Source of the DNA: Symsagittifera roscoffensis
Lineage: Eukaryota > Xenacoelomorpha > Acoela > Convolutidae
Assembly (NCBI RefSeq): GCF_963678635.1
Contig: NC_087066.1
Location: 53,026,312 to 53,090,311 of the forward strand
Length of the DNA: 64,000 bases
Reading direction: 5' to 3'
Numbering within the stretch: the first letter of the stretch is position 1; each line of letters starts with the position of its first letter. The position numbers and the translations under genes are program-made. Below the pieces are notes generated by a model, which was given only the letters and a program-made list of their open reading frames with translations, was not told the DNA's origin and did not search any database. Below are positions 36,628 to 46,989 of this stretch, piece by piece.

Positions 36628-37631
36628 TTGCTAACCAACCACCACCAAATCCGTCTTCACCGACATCTCCCCAAGAAAACCCAACAGTACCTACAACTAC
36701 CCAAAACCCCTAAACATCCACACGAATATAATTTCAAGATAACCCGTACACTTTTGAACGACATGCCCGCTTATCTGAACCTCTTGAACCAGTTCAGAGA
36801 CAAGCATCACTAAGTGAACCAACATATAACTTGTACCCCACCTTACAACAAGATTTAAATCGAATTCGACACATCAGTCAAAATCAAAATACAATTGAAG
36901 TAAATAGACAAATAATACATCCAAGACGAAATAGAAATTTTCAAACTCCTAGAATCACTTTTAGCATACCTCAATCTCCAACACCATCAAGCTCAGAAAA
37001 CTCTTGTATAACGCTACCAGATACCCCAACGCTAACTCCTTAACAAAGTACACCTAATATTCCATCAGAAAATTTAGAATCAACACCAACATCAGCACAA
37101 ATACGTGAAAATCTTTTTAACCCACCTAATCCAAACGAACGATTACCCTATTGGACAACACAATCCTACCCACAAGGAGAACCAAACTTAGTAAATGACC
37201 CAAGAGATAATTCATCAGATACAACATTATCATCATTACCAGAAACATTATCACTCCCATCGACACCATCAATAAGTCAAATTTCGCCATCATTTTTTCC
37301 ATTAAACATTTCACAAGATATTGACGCTCGATACAGTGAACAATCTACAAATATATCGCTAAGATTAGATTGGAACACATTTGTAGCACCTCCTCCGTTA
37401 TTCGGACAATATAACAAAAGCGACCGACTACACAGTTGGGAACTAAATCGATTACAATATAGACAAGATATCCACGAAGATATCCGAGAACACAACGTTC
37501 AGATATTACATCAAAACAGTCTTCAACTAAAGTTCGAAATAACAGTTAAACTTAACAATATTGTACATCATCCCTATCCATTAAGACCCCCAAAAATAAC
37601 AGCTCAAACATTACCACCACCATTTATAACA
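36628..37631 (+). pseudogene. env-like ORF, N-terminal Ser/Pro-rich part
   Basis: One frame from 36831 is continuous with the glycoprotein frame at 37632, except for TAA at 37041-37043. It is rich in Ser, Pro, Thr, Asn and Gln. A further short open frame (36628-36813) precedes it. No clear signal peptide is visible. The region would be the amino-terminal extension of the env-like protein or a separate upstream protein. Confidence 0.4.
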
Positions 37632-39658
37632 ATGGAAGTAATATATAAATACAATAGATATACAAAAAACACAATCGGATATATAACATTTTTAACTCAT
37701 ATTCTAGACTATCATTCACATGTAAATTTTAAAGATATTAACATTCAACACATCTGTTTTCTTATATTTTCCGACCAAAACACAAATCCATCTCCTCGCA
37801 CAGGACCTCAAGACTTATTAGTAACACACTATGATTGTGAAGAAAACGAACAAAAAACATTACACAAACATGCAATAAATCAAGTAACACAATGCGAAAC
37901 AGAACCACAAGCCATAGAAACTTCAAAAGTAATAGCAACATTATATTCAAAAGTCCGAGCAACGACAGTCACAGGATATAAATTTACAGCAACATTTTCC
38001 GAAAAGAAAGTACATTGCTCACAAGTTTCTAACGGAAATAAAAACAGACTTGATCACGAATCATTTTACCAAAGCAATATCGAAAGACTTTTACATCTCC
38101 ACCCCGATGATTGTAAAACCGAATTACACAGATTAAACCTAACAAAAAACAAACACTCAGACAGAAAAATTGTAAACTTTTATGTCTTCACCGATTCTGT
38201 ACATCAAGCAGAACTTGAACGCTATCAAGGACATATAAAGTTAGACGAAAAATACCCAAACAATGGCGCACACGGACGATTAACTTATGATTTAAACGAT
38301 AAACATTGTATACCACACATTGGATTAAATAACCCTTCAAACTGCAAAGCAGATACAAAAAATAAAGGATACCAAGAAATAATGTTTTTTGATTGGAAAA
38401 TACAATTTGAAAAAGTACTACTCACACGAGATCTATCAGATAATACAATGATCTATCAAGGAATTCAATTACCTTGTAAAAATGATCAAGGATATTGTGA
38501 TCCTACAACGAGAACCCAAGCAACAGTCGTTTGGTTTCCCGAAGATACATGCACAACATTTCAAGTAGCAACAATTCAGGCACGAATGATAAAATTTCAT
38601 GAAAAATGTTTCATCGTATCAATTCCATACAAACACGTGCACCCATTTGAAAAACTAAGCAATGATTTCAAAAATTCAAACGATATAGAAAACAAGCTAA
38701 CACGTTTTCAAATAAATCAAGAAATAAAATTTGCATGTAAATATGCAAACCCACTCTACAAAACGCAATACTCAGAAACACTTGTCGAATACGAACAATG
38801 TTTCGACATGACCACCGGAAAAATCAAAATTAACCCGCACGCAACAGCCCATAATTTGAATGAAGGCAAACCCTACACCCCAGTTAATTTCCGTAAATAT
38901 AATGGTCAACCCGGTGGAAAACTAACACCAATTGACAATAAAAGTACACGACTACAATAGTTATCTCTTATGAATACCACTTACTTTGGAAACATACACT
39001 ATGAAATTCATTTCGACATGAAATTAGACTACACGATTAGTAGAATTTTTCAAGAAATGTCACTTTATGAATTAGAAACACTACATCAACTCTGCGAATT
39101 GGAAAGAACACAAATCTTACAATCACTCGCATTAGCAGTATTAAAAATACCCTACGCAGGATATTTATTATCAGGAAACAGATCAAATTTTCTTGATTAC
39201 GAAGGAAACATTTTATGGTTTTATACTTGCACTTAAAAAGTATCACCATTATACGTTTTTGAAGATAAAGATTGTTACAAAAGAATACCCATATTCTACA
39301 AAAACAAAGTTTATTTGGTCGATACACTTTCAAGACGAACGATTCTTGGGCTACCGCAGTCCCATGTGGATCAGAAAATAGCCACAATGTCGTACAATTA
39401 AACCCTGACGAAGATAAGTACTACCTACTAGCACCATATCCTACATTAATGCAATCACTCAAAAAGTTTTCACCAGAAAGCATCCGAGACATTGCTCGAA
39501 ACCCAATTATAGACTTACAATCAATTAGAATTTTTTCTAAATCTGATATAAAACACCATATTAGAGCACAACAATTCCAAGAATTACTCACACAAATGGA
39601 TACCATACAACGACAATCAATTGATCAAAATTTAAGAAAACTTGCAGAAACCGCATGA
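37632..39658 (+). pseudogene. env-like glycoprotein ectodomain, broken
   Basis: The longest open piece is 37632-38960 (442 codons). It has spaced cysteines (YDC, then VTQC, then HCSQVS, later DDC, NCKAD, LPC, GYC, DTC, KCF, FAC and QCF) that imply a disulfide-bonded extracellular protein. The Cys spacing in the first 150 residues reminds me of chuvirus-type, class III glycoproteins that were captured by some LTR retroelements; this is an impression, not an alignment. TAG (38958-38960) breaks the same frame, which goes on to 39236; a frameshift and a TGA (39656-39658) follow. It is an old, inactive copy of a viral-type gene. Confidence 0.5.
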
Positions 39659-40330
39659 TTTGCAGACATTTATACACAAGACTACAGCGGATATTTTAAA
39701 GACATTAAAGATTATATATATTTAAACGGTGAAAAATACAGACCACAAGATATTTCACACAAGATATTTGTAACGTTAAAAAACGAAATTCTCGCTTTTC
39801 TAGGATGGCCCTATTACATCTTAGAAGGATTGACTATCTTATACGCTATGTTTAATTTTATCGGATTTCTTTTCTCACTACTAAAAGGAATCTATAATAC
39901 ATGCGCTACACACACACACAAGTCAACCGTCAAGCAAGTGTAGCACGTATTTTATTTGCAGGATTTTTTGGAATATTCTCCTCATCCATTAATAAAATAC
40001 TTTTAGACGCACAAATAAAAGAATATAACACAAAATTAGCCGCAAGACCAAATACATAAGACGAAGAACACAGTAATGTAGATACAGCACCTACAGCACC
40101 ACAAATACCAACCGTACCACAAAATCATCCCTTATCTTTAATTCCCAGAAATTTTCGAAATTTAGCAATCACAAATAACCCAAATTTTCGACCAAGTTCA
40201 GCACAAAGCCCTATTCAGCATATAACGACAAATCATTCACAAAACGATAATACATACAAACAAAGTAGTGAACAACCCCATACCACCACTTTTCAATCTC
40301 AACATAATCATTCTTTTAGCCCACGATGAG
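39659..40330 (+). pseudogene. env-like C-terminus: membrane anchor and cytoplasmic tail
   Basis: After the TGA, the frame contains a long hydrophobic segment (about 39785-39890) suitable as a membrane anchor, followed by a Cys/Lys-containing stretch. A (CA)n run at 39905-39920 shifts the frame. Beyond it, the new frame has a second hydrophobic patch and then a Pro/Ser/Gln/Asn-rich tail to 40330. The microsatellite is the likely cause of the frame change. Confidence 0.5.
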
Positions 40331-40550
40331 CCGACAAGTTGGAGCCCTCCATCGCTCAAATTACCACCCAGCATTACGTCGCCAATCCTTGTTATTTGGT
40401 TTTTGCGGAATCGGTGCCAAAAAGCTAGAAATCGTGTGTCCCGGATTCCGGAACACACGCATTTTCTTTGATGTTTTTAGATTCCGTGGATTCCTAATTC
40501 AAACCAGTTTGTATGTGACCAGCTTTTTTCATGGATTCCGGGACAGCTAA
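40320..40550 (+). other. Insertion-like segment with repeated GGATTCC motifs
   Basis: The base composition turns GC-richer than the surrounding element. GATTCCG occurs four times: about 40442, 40480, 40490 (as TGGATTCC) and 40533. Two of these sit in a near-palindrome, GTGTCCCGGATTCCGGAACAC (40436-40456, one mismatch region). It separates the env tail from the next ORF and breaks both frames, so it may be a later insertion. No target duplication was identified. Confidence 0.4.
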
Positions 40551-42331
40551 AACCAACCTCCAAAACCCAATCCCAATAATCCCACTTTTCGCTTTCCCCC
40601 ACCTGATTTCCCAATTATTAATATACCATCAAGCACGAATTCAGACACTAACTCAGATATTTCAGTTTTTCATACTATCTCACAATTTAATAACTCAGAC
40701 CTCGAAACTCCTGATGAATTTGCAAACTCCGAACCATCTCCTTCTACCTATACCCAAACCAACCCTTCAAATTTTTCACAACCCCCTTTTCAACCCATCC
40801 ATAGCAGTCAACTACTACCATCCCTTTCCACTCCCTCTTATGCATCCCAAGTCACCCCAACATATACCCCATTCCTTTCTGAAAGATCGAACAATAACTC
40901 CCCGGATACTCCACAAATCTCCTCAGAATTAGATAATTATATTACTCTACAACAACAAATTGCCTACCCCCATACACTTACCATCCATCACCTATCATCC
41001 GTAACCACATCATCCGGTCCACCAACACCTACACCACTATCGGACTATACCCCATCATTAGCTCAATCATCCACATCCACTGAAACATCCACTAGCACTA
41101 ACCGAGCTTACCGCACTTTTAAACGCAAATTCCCAAATCACCCATTCACAACTAAACCCGGAACAGCTAAAGAATATATTAACCATCCACAACATAAAAA
41201 TACTAAAACCTTTCTCCAAACAAACTTACCATCCTTTCCTCAATACACTTTAAATACCCCCACCACTAATGACGACACTAGAAATTTTGTTGACCAGCAC
41301 CTTTTAATGCCAACACTACATTGGACATCATACTACCACTACACTAACCCTCTTTTTCTACCACTTTATAATACACAAATCGAAAATGAAAAATGCAAAA
41401 ATATGTTATATAAACTAACAACAGCCCTAACACCACGACAATTCACATACGTTGGATTTAAAAAATTACTCAAATCATTCACCGCACCCCGAGCTAACGA
41501 TTTCACCATCGAATATTATGATCACAACATCATACGCCTTAATCAAGACCAATTTTTAGACGACGACCGCTTTGCTAACCCGCAACTAACCGAAAAATTT
41601 TTCATCAAAACATCATACCTATTCACACTTAACATTTTTTTTGAAGAAAAAACATGACCACATAATCTCCGAACCCCTCATTGACATGCAGGCATACCAA
41701 AGTTTTCAAGACAAATTTCAATTATTTACACTAACCTTCCACTTTCTTTCACCACAGGAACGCGATTTGCACTGCTCCCACGATATAATGTTACGCACTA
41801 AACAGACACACACACACACACACTTACACATACTATCGTTTCATACAAAACCACTTTGATTTACACACACCCTCAAGACAACCCCACCATCGTTTTCAAT
41901 TTATTAACTCAAAATACACGTCACCATTTTTTCTTAATTTTACATATTGTATCAAAAACACTAACCTCCACGGCACCCTCCGTAACTACGATCCCGTTCA
42001 CCAAATGTATATATTTTGCCCCATCACAAAGACCTTCCAGGATGAAGAATCCAGACCCTTCCTTATCCCGCATGAATTCCTACAACTAATTGAAATTCCC
42101 ATTTTAGAGTTTATCCATAATACTAAATATAATCATAAAATTTACAATCTAATACAAAACACACTTCATGAATTTGCAGTAGGCACCGAAGAACTAAATA
42201 TCATCAAAGCACTTGATTTGCTTTGGCCACTGCTACAAACTAAAAACATAATACGCATACTAGCCAAAGTACTAACAACATCCGACATAATTCAAGAACT
42301 TTTCCCACATGGCTTTTTCCCCGAAGACTAA
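40551..42331 (+). pseudogene. Post-env accessory ORF, unrecognised, about 590 codons
   Basis: One frame is open from just after TAA 40548-40550 to TGA 41655-41657 (368 codons). The first 220 residues are Ser/Thr/Pro-rich. From about 41100 it becomes a mixed, folded-looking sequence (ending FFEEKT). After a frame change near 41641 the sequence continues to about 41800. A (CA)n run at 41807-41823 is the likely second frame change. The last frame (to TAA 42329-42331) is helical and hydrophobic (LLWPLLQTKNIIRILAKVL) and ends FFPED. There is no upstream ATG before 41307, so the start is unclear. Not gag, pol or env; I know no family like it. Confidence 0.45.
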
Positions 42332-42332
42332 G

Positions 42333-42412
42333 GTAAGTATAATTGATATACCTTAACTAATAAATATAAAATCTACTAACCATTTTCTATAATGTTAAAC
42401 TTTTTTTTCTAG
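42333..42412 (+). other. Spliceosomal intron (80 bp) after the accessory ORF
   Basis: Donor AAG|GTAAGTAT begins 1 nt after the stop codon of the accessory ORF. A perfect TACTAAC branch-point sequence lies at 42374-42380, 32 nt before the acceptor TTTTTTTTCTAG|T (AG at 42411-42412). All three signals are near-ideal. Introns in LTR retroelements are uncommon; those in retroviruses usually serve env expression from a distant donor. Confidence 0.55.
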
Positions 42413-43942
42413 TCTTCTCATCACCATCATCTGCAAAAACGGTAAAAGAAAACAACTTGTTAAATTAGAATACAATTCATATAAAACTCATTTGCTAAAA
42501 CTATTTTGATATACTAAAATTTTTCCCCCAAAAAGCAGTAAAATTAAATACAATGAAAATTTATAATTTCAAATTTCCCCGAATGTAGTAAAATTCAAAT
42601 TCAAGCAATAAATTTATAAATTGAGAAAGCAGTACTAACCTTTTTATTCACTCTCACAATAATTCTATCCTTACTCGCACAGCTCGCCCACGAAGAATTG
42701 TTTAAAATAATGATTTTATGTTTCAAGCTTTCAATAACAACAACTCCAACTAACGATAACAAGTTTCCAACTTTTCTTTAACCCGCTTGGAATGGAGTTA
42801 TACATTACCAAACTAACCAATGCAAAAGACTAAACACCACAAATTATAAAATAACAGCATGAATAAGAAAAGAAAACCAACGGTACCCAAACCGGATTAA
42901 CCCAGTTTAAAACTGGATAATTTATTCTTTTTAAGACTATTATAAAGGCAAGGAAAGAAAAAATAAAACACAAAAAAATCGAAAGACAAACCCAAACCAA
43001 AAACAACTTGATTTTTGAAAAAAGGACACAACCATAAGTAACATAAGAAAGCCCGGAAAAAACCACCATATAATGTTAACACAAAACAGGACCCCTCAAA
43101 GAAATAGCACAAAATCATACTCCCACTCCTGGCCAAACCCACCAGAGAGGACGTCCTGAGCATGCTTATAGCCGGCCTAACCCACCGCGCTTCACCCACG
43201 CTTTGTGACCACACTTCTATTTTTAATAAGAGGTACTCAAGGGTGAGTAACTCTTCAAAATAACTGAACTAAAATAAAAGGCTTTTGTGAAAACAACTAA
43301 CCAAGATCATAATTAAAAAACAAATAAATAAAATCTATAAAAATTAAATCATAATATGCAGTACATAGATCACACACAACAACAAGGACGAACATCCAAA
43401 GACTAGACGATCCCATCACAACTTGAACAAAAAGAATGGCTACCAACCACAACCGACATGCCGCCCACAATCACGACTCAAAGGATTTAGAGTACGACTT
43501 GACTTCGCAGCAAAGGACTTTATTGAACCAGACCAATGACCAACTCGATGTTCAAGTATACGTACAGATCCGAGTAACAAGGAATCCCTTCCAAACACGA
43601 ATTTCACCCCATTCCCAGATGAGGCTGATCACAAAACAGTTCTCCACAAATGCAAACAAAACTGACATAGCAAAGCATTTTGGATTTTGGAATCTAAACG
43701 ATATCATTGGGGATCGCATTCGTTGTCGAACGACAAGTAGATAACTTCCTGTCCATCAATCCAGCGTTCTGGAACGTTTCTCTTGAAGAGAAATTATGTC
43801 GACGGTTCTAGTCTCCTGGACCTCTCCTCTCCAGGGAAGAAGAATAAGAAAATGATGTTCGCCAAATACCAACGTTCATCATCCATCCTTCTTTGCAGAA
43901 GAAAGAGATAAAAACTCAAAAACTCTGTAAAACCCGGATGGG
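42413..43942 (+). other. 3' region of the retroelement, one short ORF
   Basis: Mostly AT-rich. GC-richer patches at 43120-43210 and 43430-43900 differ from the rest. A 102-codon ORF (43436-43744, ATG start) has a His/Asn/Asp/Arg-rich composition and ends in an Arg-rich tail; I do not recognise it. A weak polypurine stretch (GGATGGG, 43936-43942) directly precedes the 3' LTR and could prime plus-strand synthesis. Confidence 0.35.
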
Positions 43943-44354
43943 TGGAACCTGATCTAAACTACATTTTATTATTTCATAATTCAGATATTTTACCACTGTA
44001 AAATATTTAATATTAACCAATCATGATCCATCTAACTAACAACCCACTTATTTGTAAGTGCTGAAATTACTTGTAATTTCAGCACCAGAGAGATTTGAAT
44101 TTAACTTCGAAATTAGTTGCTTCTCCCGAGTACTTCAGCAGCCGCAATAATACCAGTATACTCTAGATCTATTGAGCCTAGCAGAGACTAGTTAAACACC
44201 CTGAGACTAGTAGGTATAAGAGTAAGATTAGGATCGGTATTAGACTAAGAAGTTGCACGAATCAATCCGGCCGAAAATAAAATAGCGTGACGAGCAGAAA
44301 GTGTATCCTATCCGAAATTACTCTATGAGTTATAGACCCTCAAGGATTAATTCA
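43943..44354 (+). mobile_element. 3' LTR (412 bp)
   Basis: This LTR aligns over its full length with LTR copies 1 and 2 and has the same length. It has private differences, for example TAACTTCGAAATTAG for TAACTTAGAAATTAG near 44102 and AAAATAG for AAGATAG near 44280. The element is followed by AGAA at 44355-44358, matching the four bases before the 5' LTR. Confidence 0.92.
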
Positions 44355-44358
44355 AGAA

Positions 44359-45730
44359 TTTAGGAAATCAACATTGAATGAATCAACAGGTATTTTTTAG
44401 ATTTCGCTATGAAATCTGAAAATCATATTCCTTTTTTTCAGAAACGTGAAATGAGCACCTTTCGTGCGCCATTTACGTTTTCCTCATTGGAGAACGCAAT
44501 AGAACTGAGCTTTACTAAATGAGTTTGAATCACAGTGTTAACGGGAAAGAAGTCTAGTTTCCGATTACAAGATTTCCGACTTTGTTTCTTTTTTAAGTTT
44601 TGTTCCGTTGCTTACAAATGACCATACTAAAGTTAGTGCCTATACACCTATGTGTTTTTATAAAAAAATCTAGCATGCATGAATGAACTTATGTAGTTAT
44701 TACAGCAATTTAAGACTTTTTCCTTAAAAAAAAACAAAATTTGAAAAAATTGAATGGGTCAATTGAAAATTTTCATTGGAATCCACTTGCAAATCTTGAA
44801 TCTCGAAGTTTAAATCTGCTTTAAAAAATATATATAAAATCGTGTATATATAAAAACCTTTTGCACTTTCAGAATTGAACAGCAACATTTCGATTCTTTT
44901 AAGAAAACTATTTTGAATTAAACTAAAAAAATTTGATTTCAAACCCCAAAAATCAAGTTTAAGCTTGAACAACTCATAAGGTTCTTCTTTAAAAATCTTA
45001 AGGTGTCTTCAAACTGTTCATTGAAACATTGAAACAGATCGTGAAAAGCACTCATTCTTAGAAATATTTTTAACGCACTTTCAGGGGAACGGTTTGGAAA
45101 AAAAGGTGATATGAATTGGATCTAATAACAGAAAAAAAACTTGAAAACACACTAAGGTAACTTTGAGCAGGAACAAATTTTACTTTTTCTGAAAAAAAAA
45201 TCATCGTGATATAAGAGCCTTAATCACGTTCATCAACTCTTACACAATTATACAGCTGCAATTGCGTCAACAAAATTTAGGATAACTTCCCGTAGAAACG
45301 AAGACTAGTTTTTTTACCATGAAAAATTTGGATTTATGAATTATTTTTATAAAAACTTTTGCCATTTTTTTCTCAATATCAATGATCTAATTTACAAATT
45401 TATGGGATTAGAGGGGAGGAGACGAAGTTTGAATTAGAGAAGTGGGTATATAGGCCTCCAGTTCAGAATTGTCTAAGCCTTCACGAAGCAACTATTTACT
45501 CAGAAAAGGCAACCTGACACAATTTTGAAACAGATAAATACCGTGGGGTTATTATAAGTACACTCATAACAACCCGCTCCCTCTTCATTATTTAATGGGT
45601 AGGGTTCGAAGCGGTATAGAGCTGTTAACCCGAAAAAGTCCAGAACCCGATTTGATAACGCTAGCTAATAGCAATCGTAACTGCTTTTTGGATCAAACTT
45701 CTTACAAATGACAAAAATAGCCTACAAGTG
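44359..45730. other. AT-rich intergenic sequence, no gene seen
   Basis: This is ordinary flank of the retroelement insertion site, with T/A runs and short frames only. Confidence 0.4.
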
Positions 45731-46385
45731 ATGGCAGAATGAAAGGATAGATGACTGTATGGATCGAACGATGGAGCGCTGCGTGGATTACTGGAGGTTT
45801 GGATAGATTGTTGGCTGGATAGAACGATGAATGACTCGACAGATGCATGGGCGGATGGATGGATAGTAGGCGGAATTAATGATTGGATTGAAGAGTAGAT
45901 GACTGCACAGATAAAGGGATGTCTGATTGAATGTATGAGTGGTGAATTGATATATGGATGGATAGATTAATGAGTGGATATATGGATGGGTGATGGAGCA
46001 TGGGTGGACGGGATGGAACGATGAATGAGGTATCTCTGGACAAAAGTATGGTTGGATGGATGGTTGATTGGCTGGAATGGACGGGTGGATCAATTAATTG
46101 GCAGATAGGCAGATGGATGGAACGTTCGATAGCCGCAGTGGATCGACAGATACATAGCTGGAATTGGATAATTAGATAGATAGATGGCGGGACGGATGGA
46201 TAGATAAAGGATGGCTAGACGGATCGTTGGTTGGATTGATGAACGATGGGCGGCTTGATGAATTTATGCATACATGAATAGATAGTTGGACTTATATATG
46301 GATAGATAATAAATCATTGATGTATGGATAGATAGATGGTTGAGTTGATAGATAATGGATCATTGATAGATAATGGAGGATGGAA
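45731..46385. repeat. Degenerate GGAT/GATA minisatellite
   Basis: About 650 bp are built mainly of GGAT, GATA, GGATGGATA and related units with frequent substitutions. The long minus-strand frame across it (45788-46093), rich in Pro, His, Ser and Ile, is a by-product of the repeat. Confidence 0.85.
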
Positions 46386-46429
46386 CAATGAAAGAATGAA
46401 ATTTACTGAAATAGTACCCATACGGTACC

Positions 46430-46640
46430 AAAATTTTGCTAACGATACCCAACAGTCGTCGCGGTTGTTGTCTCCGTTGTCCCCTGCTGCGATTGGAACA
46501 CGTCTATCAGCTTCCCACTCTACCCTCAGGTCACCGGCATAATTATCCTTAACGTGTTTAAATACTTGAACAACACTCAAGGGATGGTACCCAACCAACA
46601 ACCAACACACTTGATCTTTCGACCAGAAATGATATAAATT
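46430..46640 (-). CDS. Exon-like minus-strand fragment, unrecognised
   Basis: The minus-strand frame here (within 46314-46676) is balanced and protein-like over about 65 codons, with VFKHVKDNYAGDLRVEWEAD and a Gly/Asp/Asn/Arg-rich loop followed by DDCWVSLAKFWYRMGTI. It continues into the minisatellite downstream and has no clear splice site. It may be an exon of a host gene or part of a repeat-borne ORF. I recognise no domain. Confidence 0.3.
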
Positions 46641-46989
46641 AATCTGGGACAACAACAAATAGGAAAGTCGACTCACATCGCGTCCGGTAAAAATGTATAA
46701 AAATTTTTTTTGTACTTTTTTGTTTTCAAGAAAATTTGTTTTTGGCTTTTTCTTGGTTATACACTGTTTTTGATTGATTTTATGCGTTCTCTCCCGGTCA
46801 AAAAAGTAAATTAAAATTGTACCAGGTGGAGGGTCCGCACCTTCCGCCTAGTACATTGCAGGACATTATGGCCTCTAACTCGGGCATACGTCCGGAACGG
46901 ATGGTTGGTCGCTGAAACGTTTTCTGATCAAGTTGGTCTATTGAATTAAACAGGCCCACACAGGAGCGCCGTAGAAACGTCTAAGTAGC

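Larger units (their letters stand above)
25366..44354 (+). mobile_element. Large env-bearing Ty3/gypsy LTR retrotransposon, degenerate
   Basis: The element has 412-bp LTRs (25366-25777 and 43943-44354), TG...CA ends, AGAA before the 5' LTR and AGAA directly after the 3' LTR (44355-44358). The order protease, RT, RNase H, integrase defines Ty3/gypsy. A leader ORF, gag, an env-like gene, a long extra ORF and an intron bring it to about 19 kb, well above the 5-10 kb usual for the family. At least ten in-frame stops, mostly TAA, and several frameshifts show it is dead. Because of the tandem duplication there are two upstream LTRs. Confidence 0.88.

Noticed and set aside
27467-39658. Alternative genetic code with TAA/TAG as Gln
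   Set aside because: Frameshifts also break the same frames, and the LINE ORFs and host exons in this window read well with the standard code; decay explains the stops.
42897-43214. Minus-strand ORF of 105 codons near the 3' LTR
   Set aside because: It has a hydrophobic, Phe/Cys-rich composition from T-rich antisense sequence, with no homology recognised and no conserved context.
45788-46093. A 101-codon minus-strand ORF rich in Pro, His and Ser
   Set aside because: It is a translation of the degenerate GGAT/GATA minisatellite.
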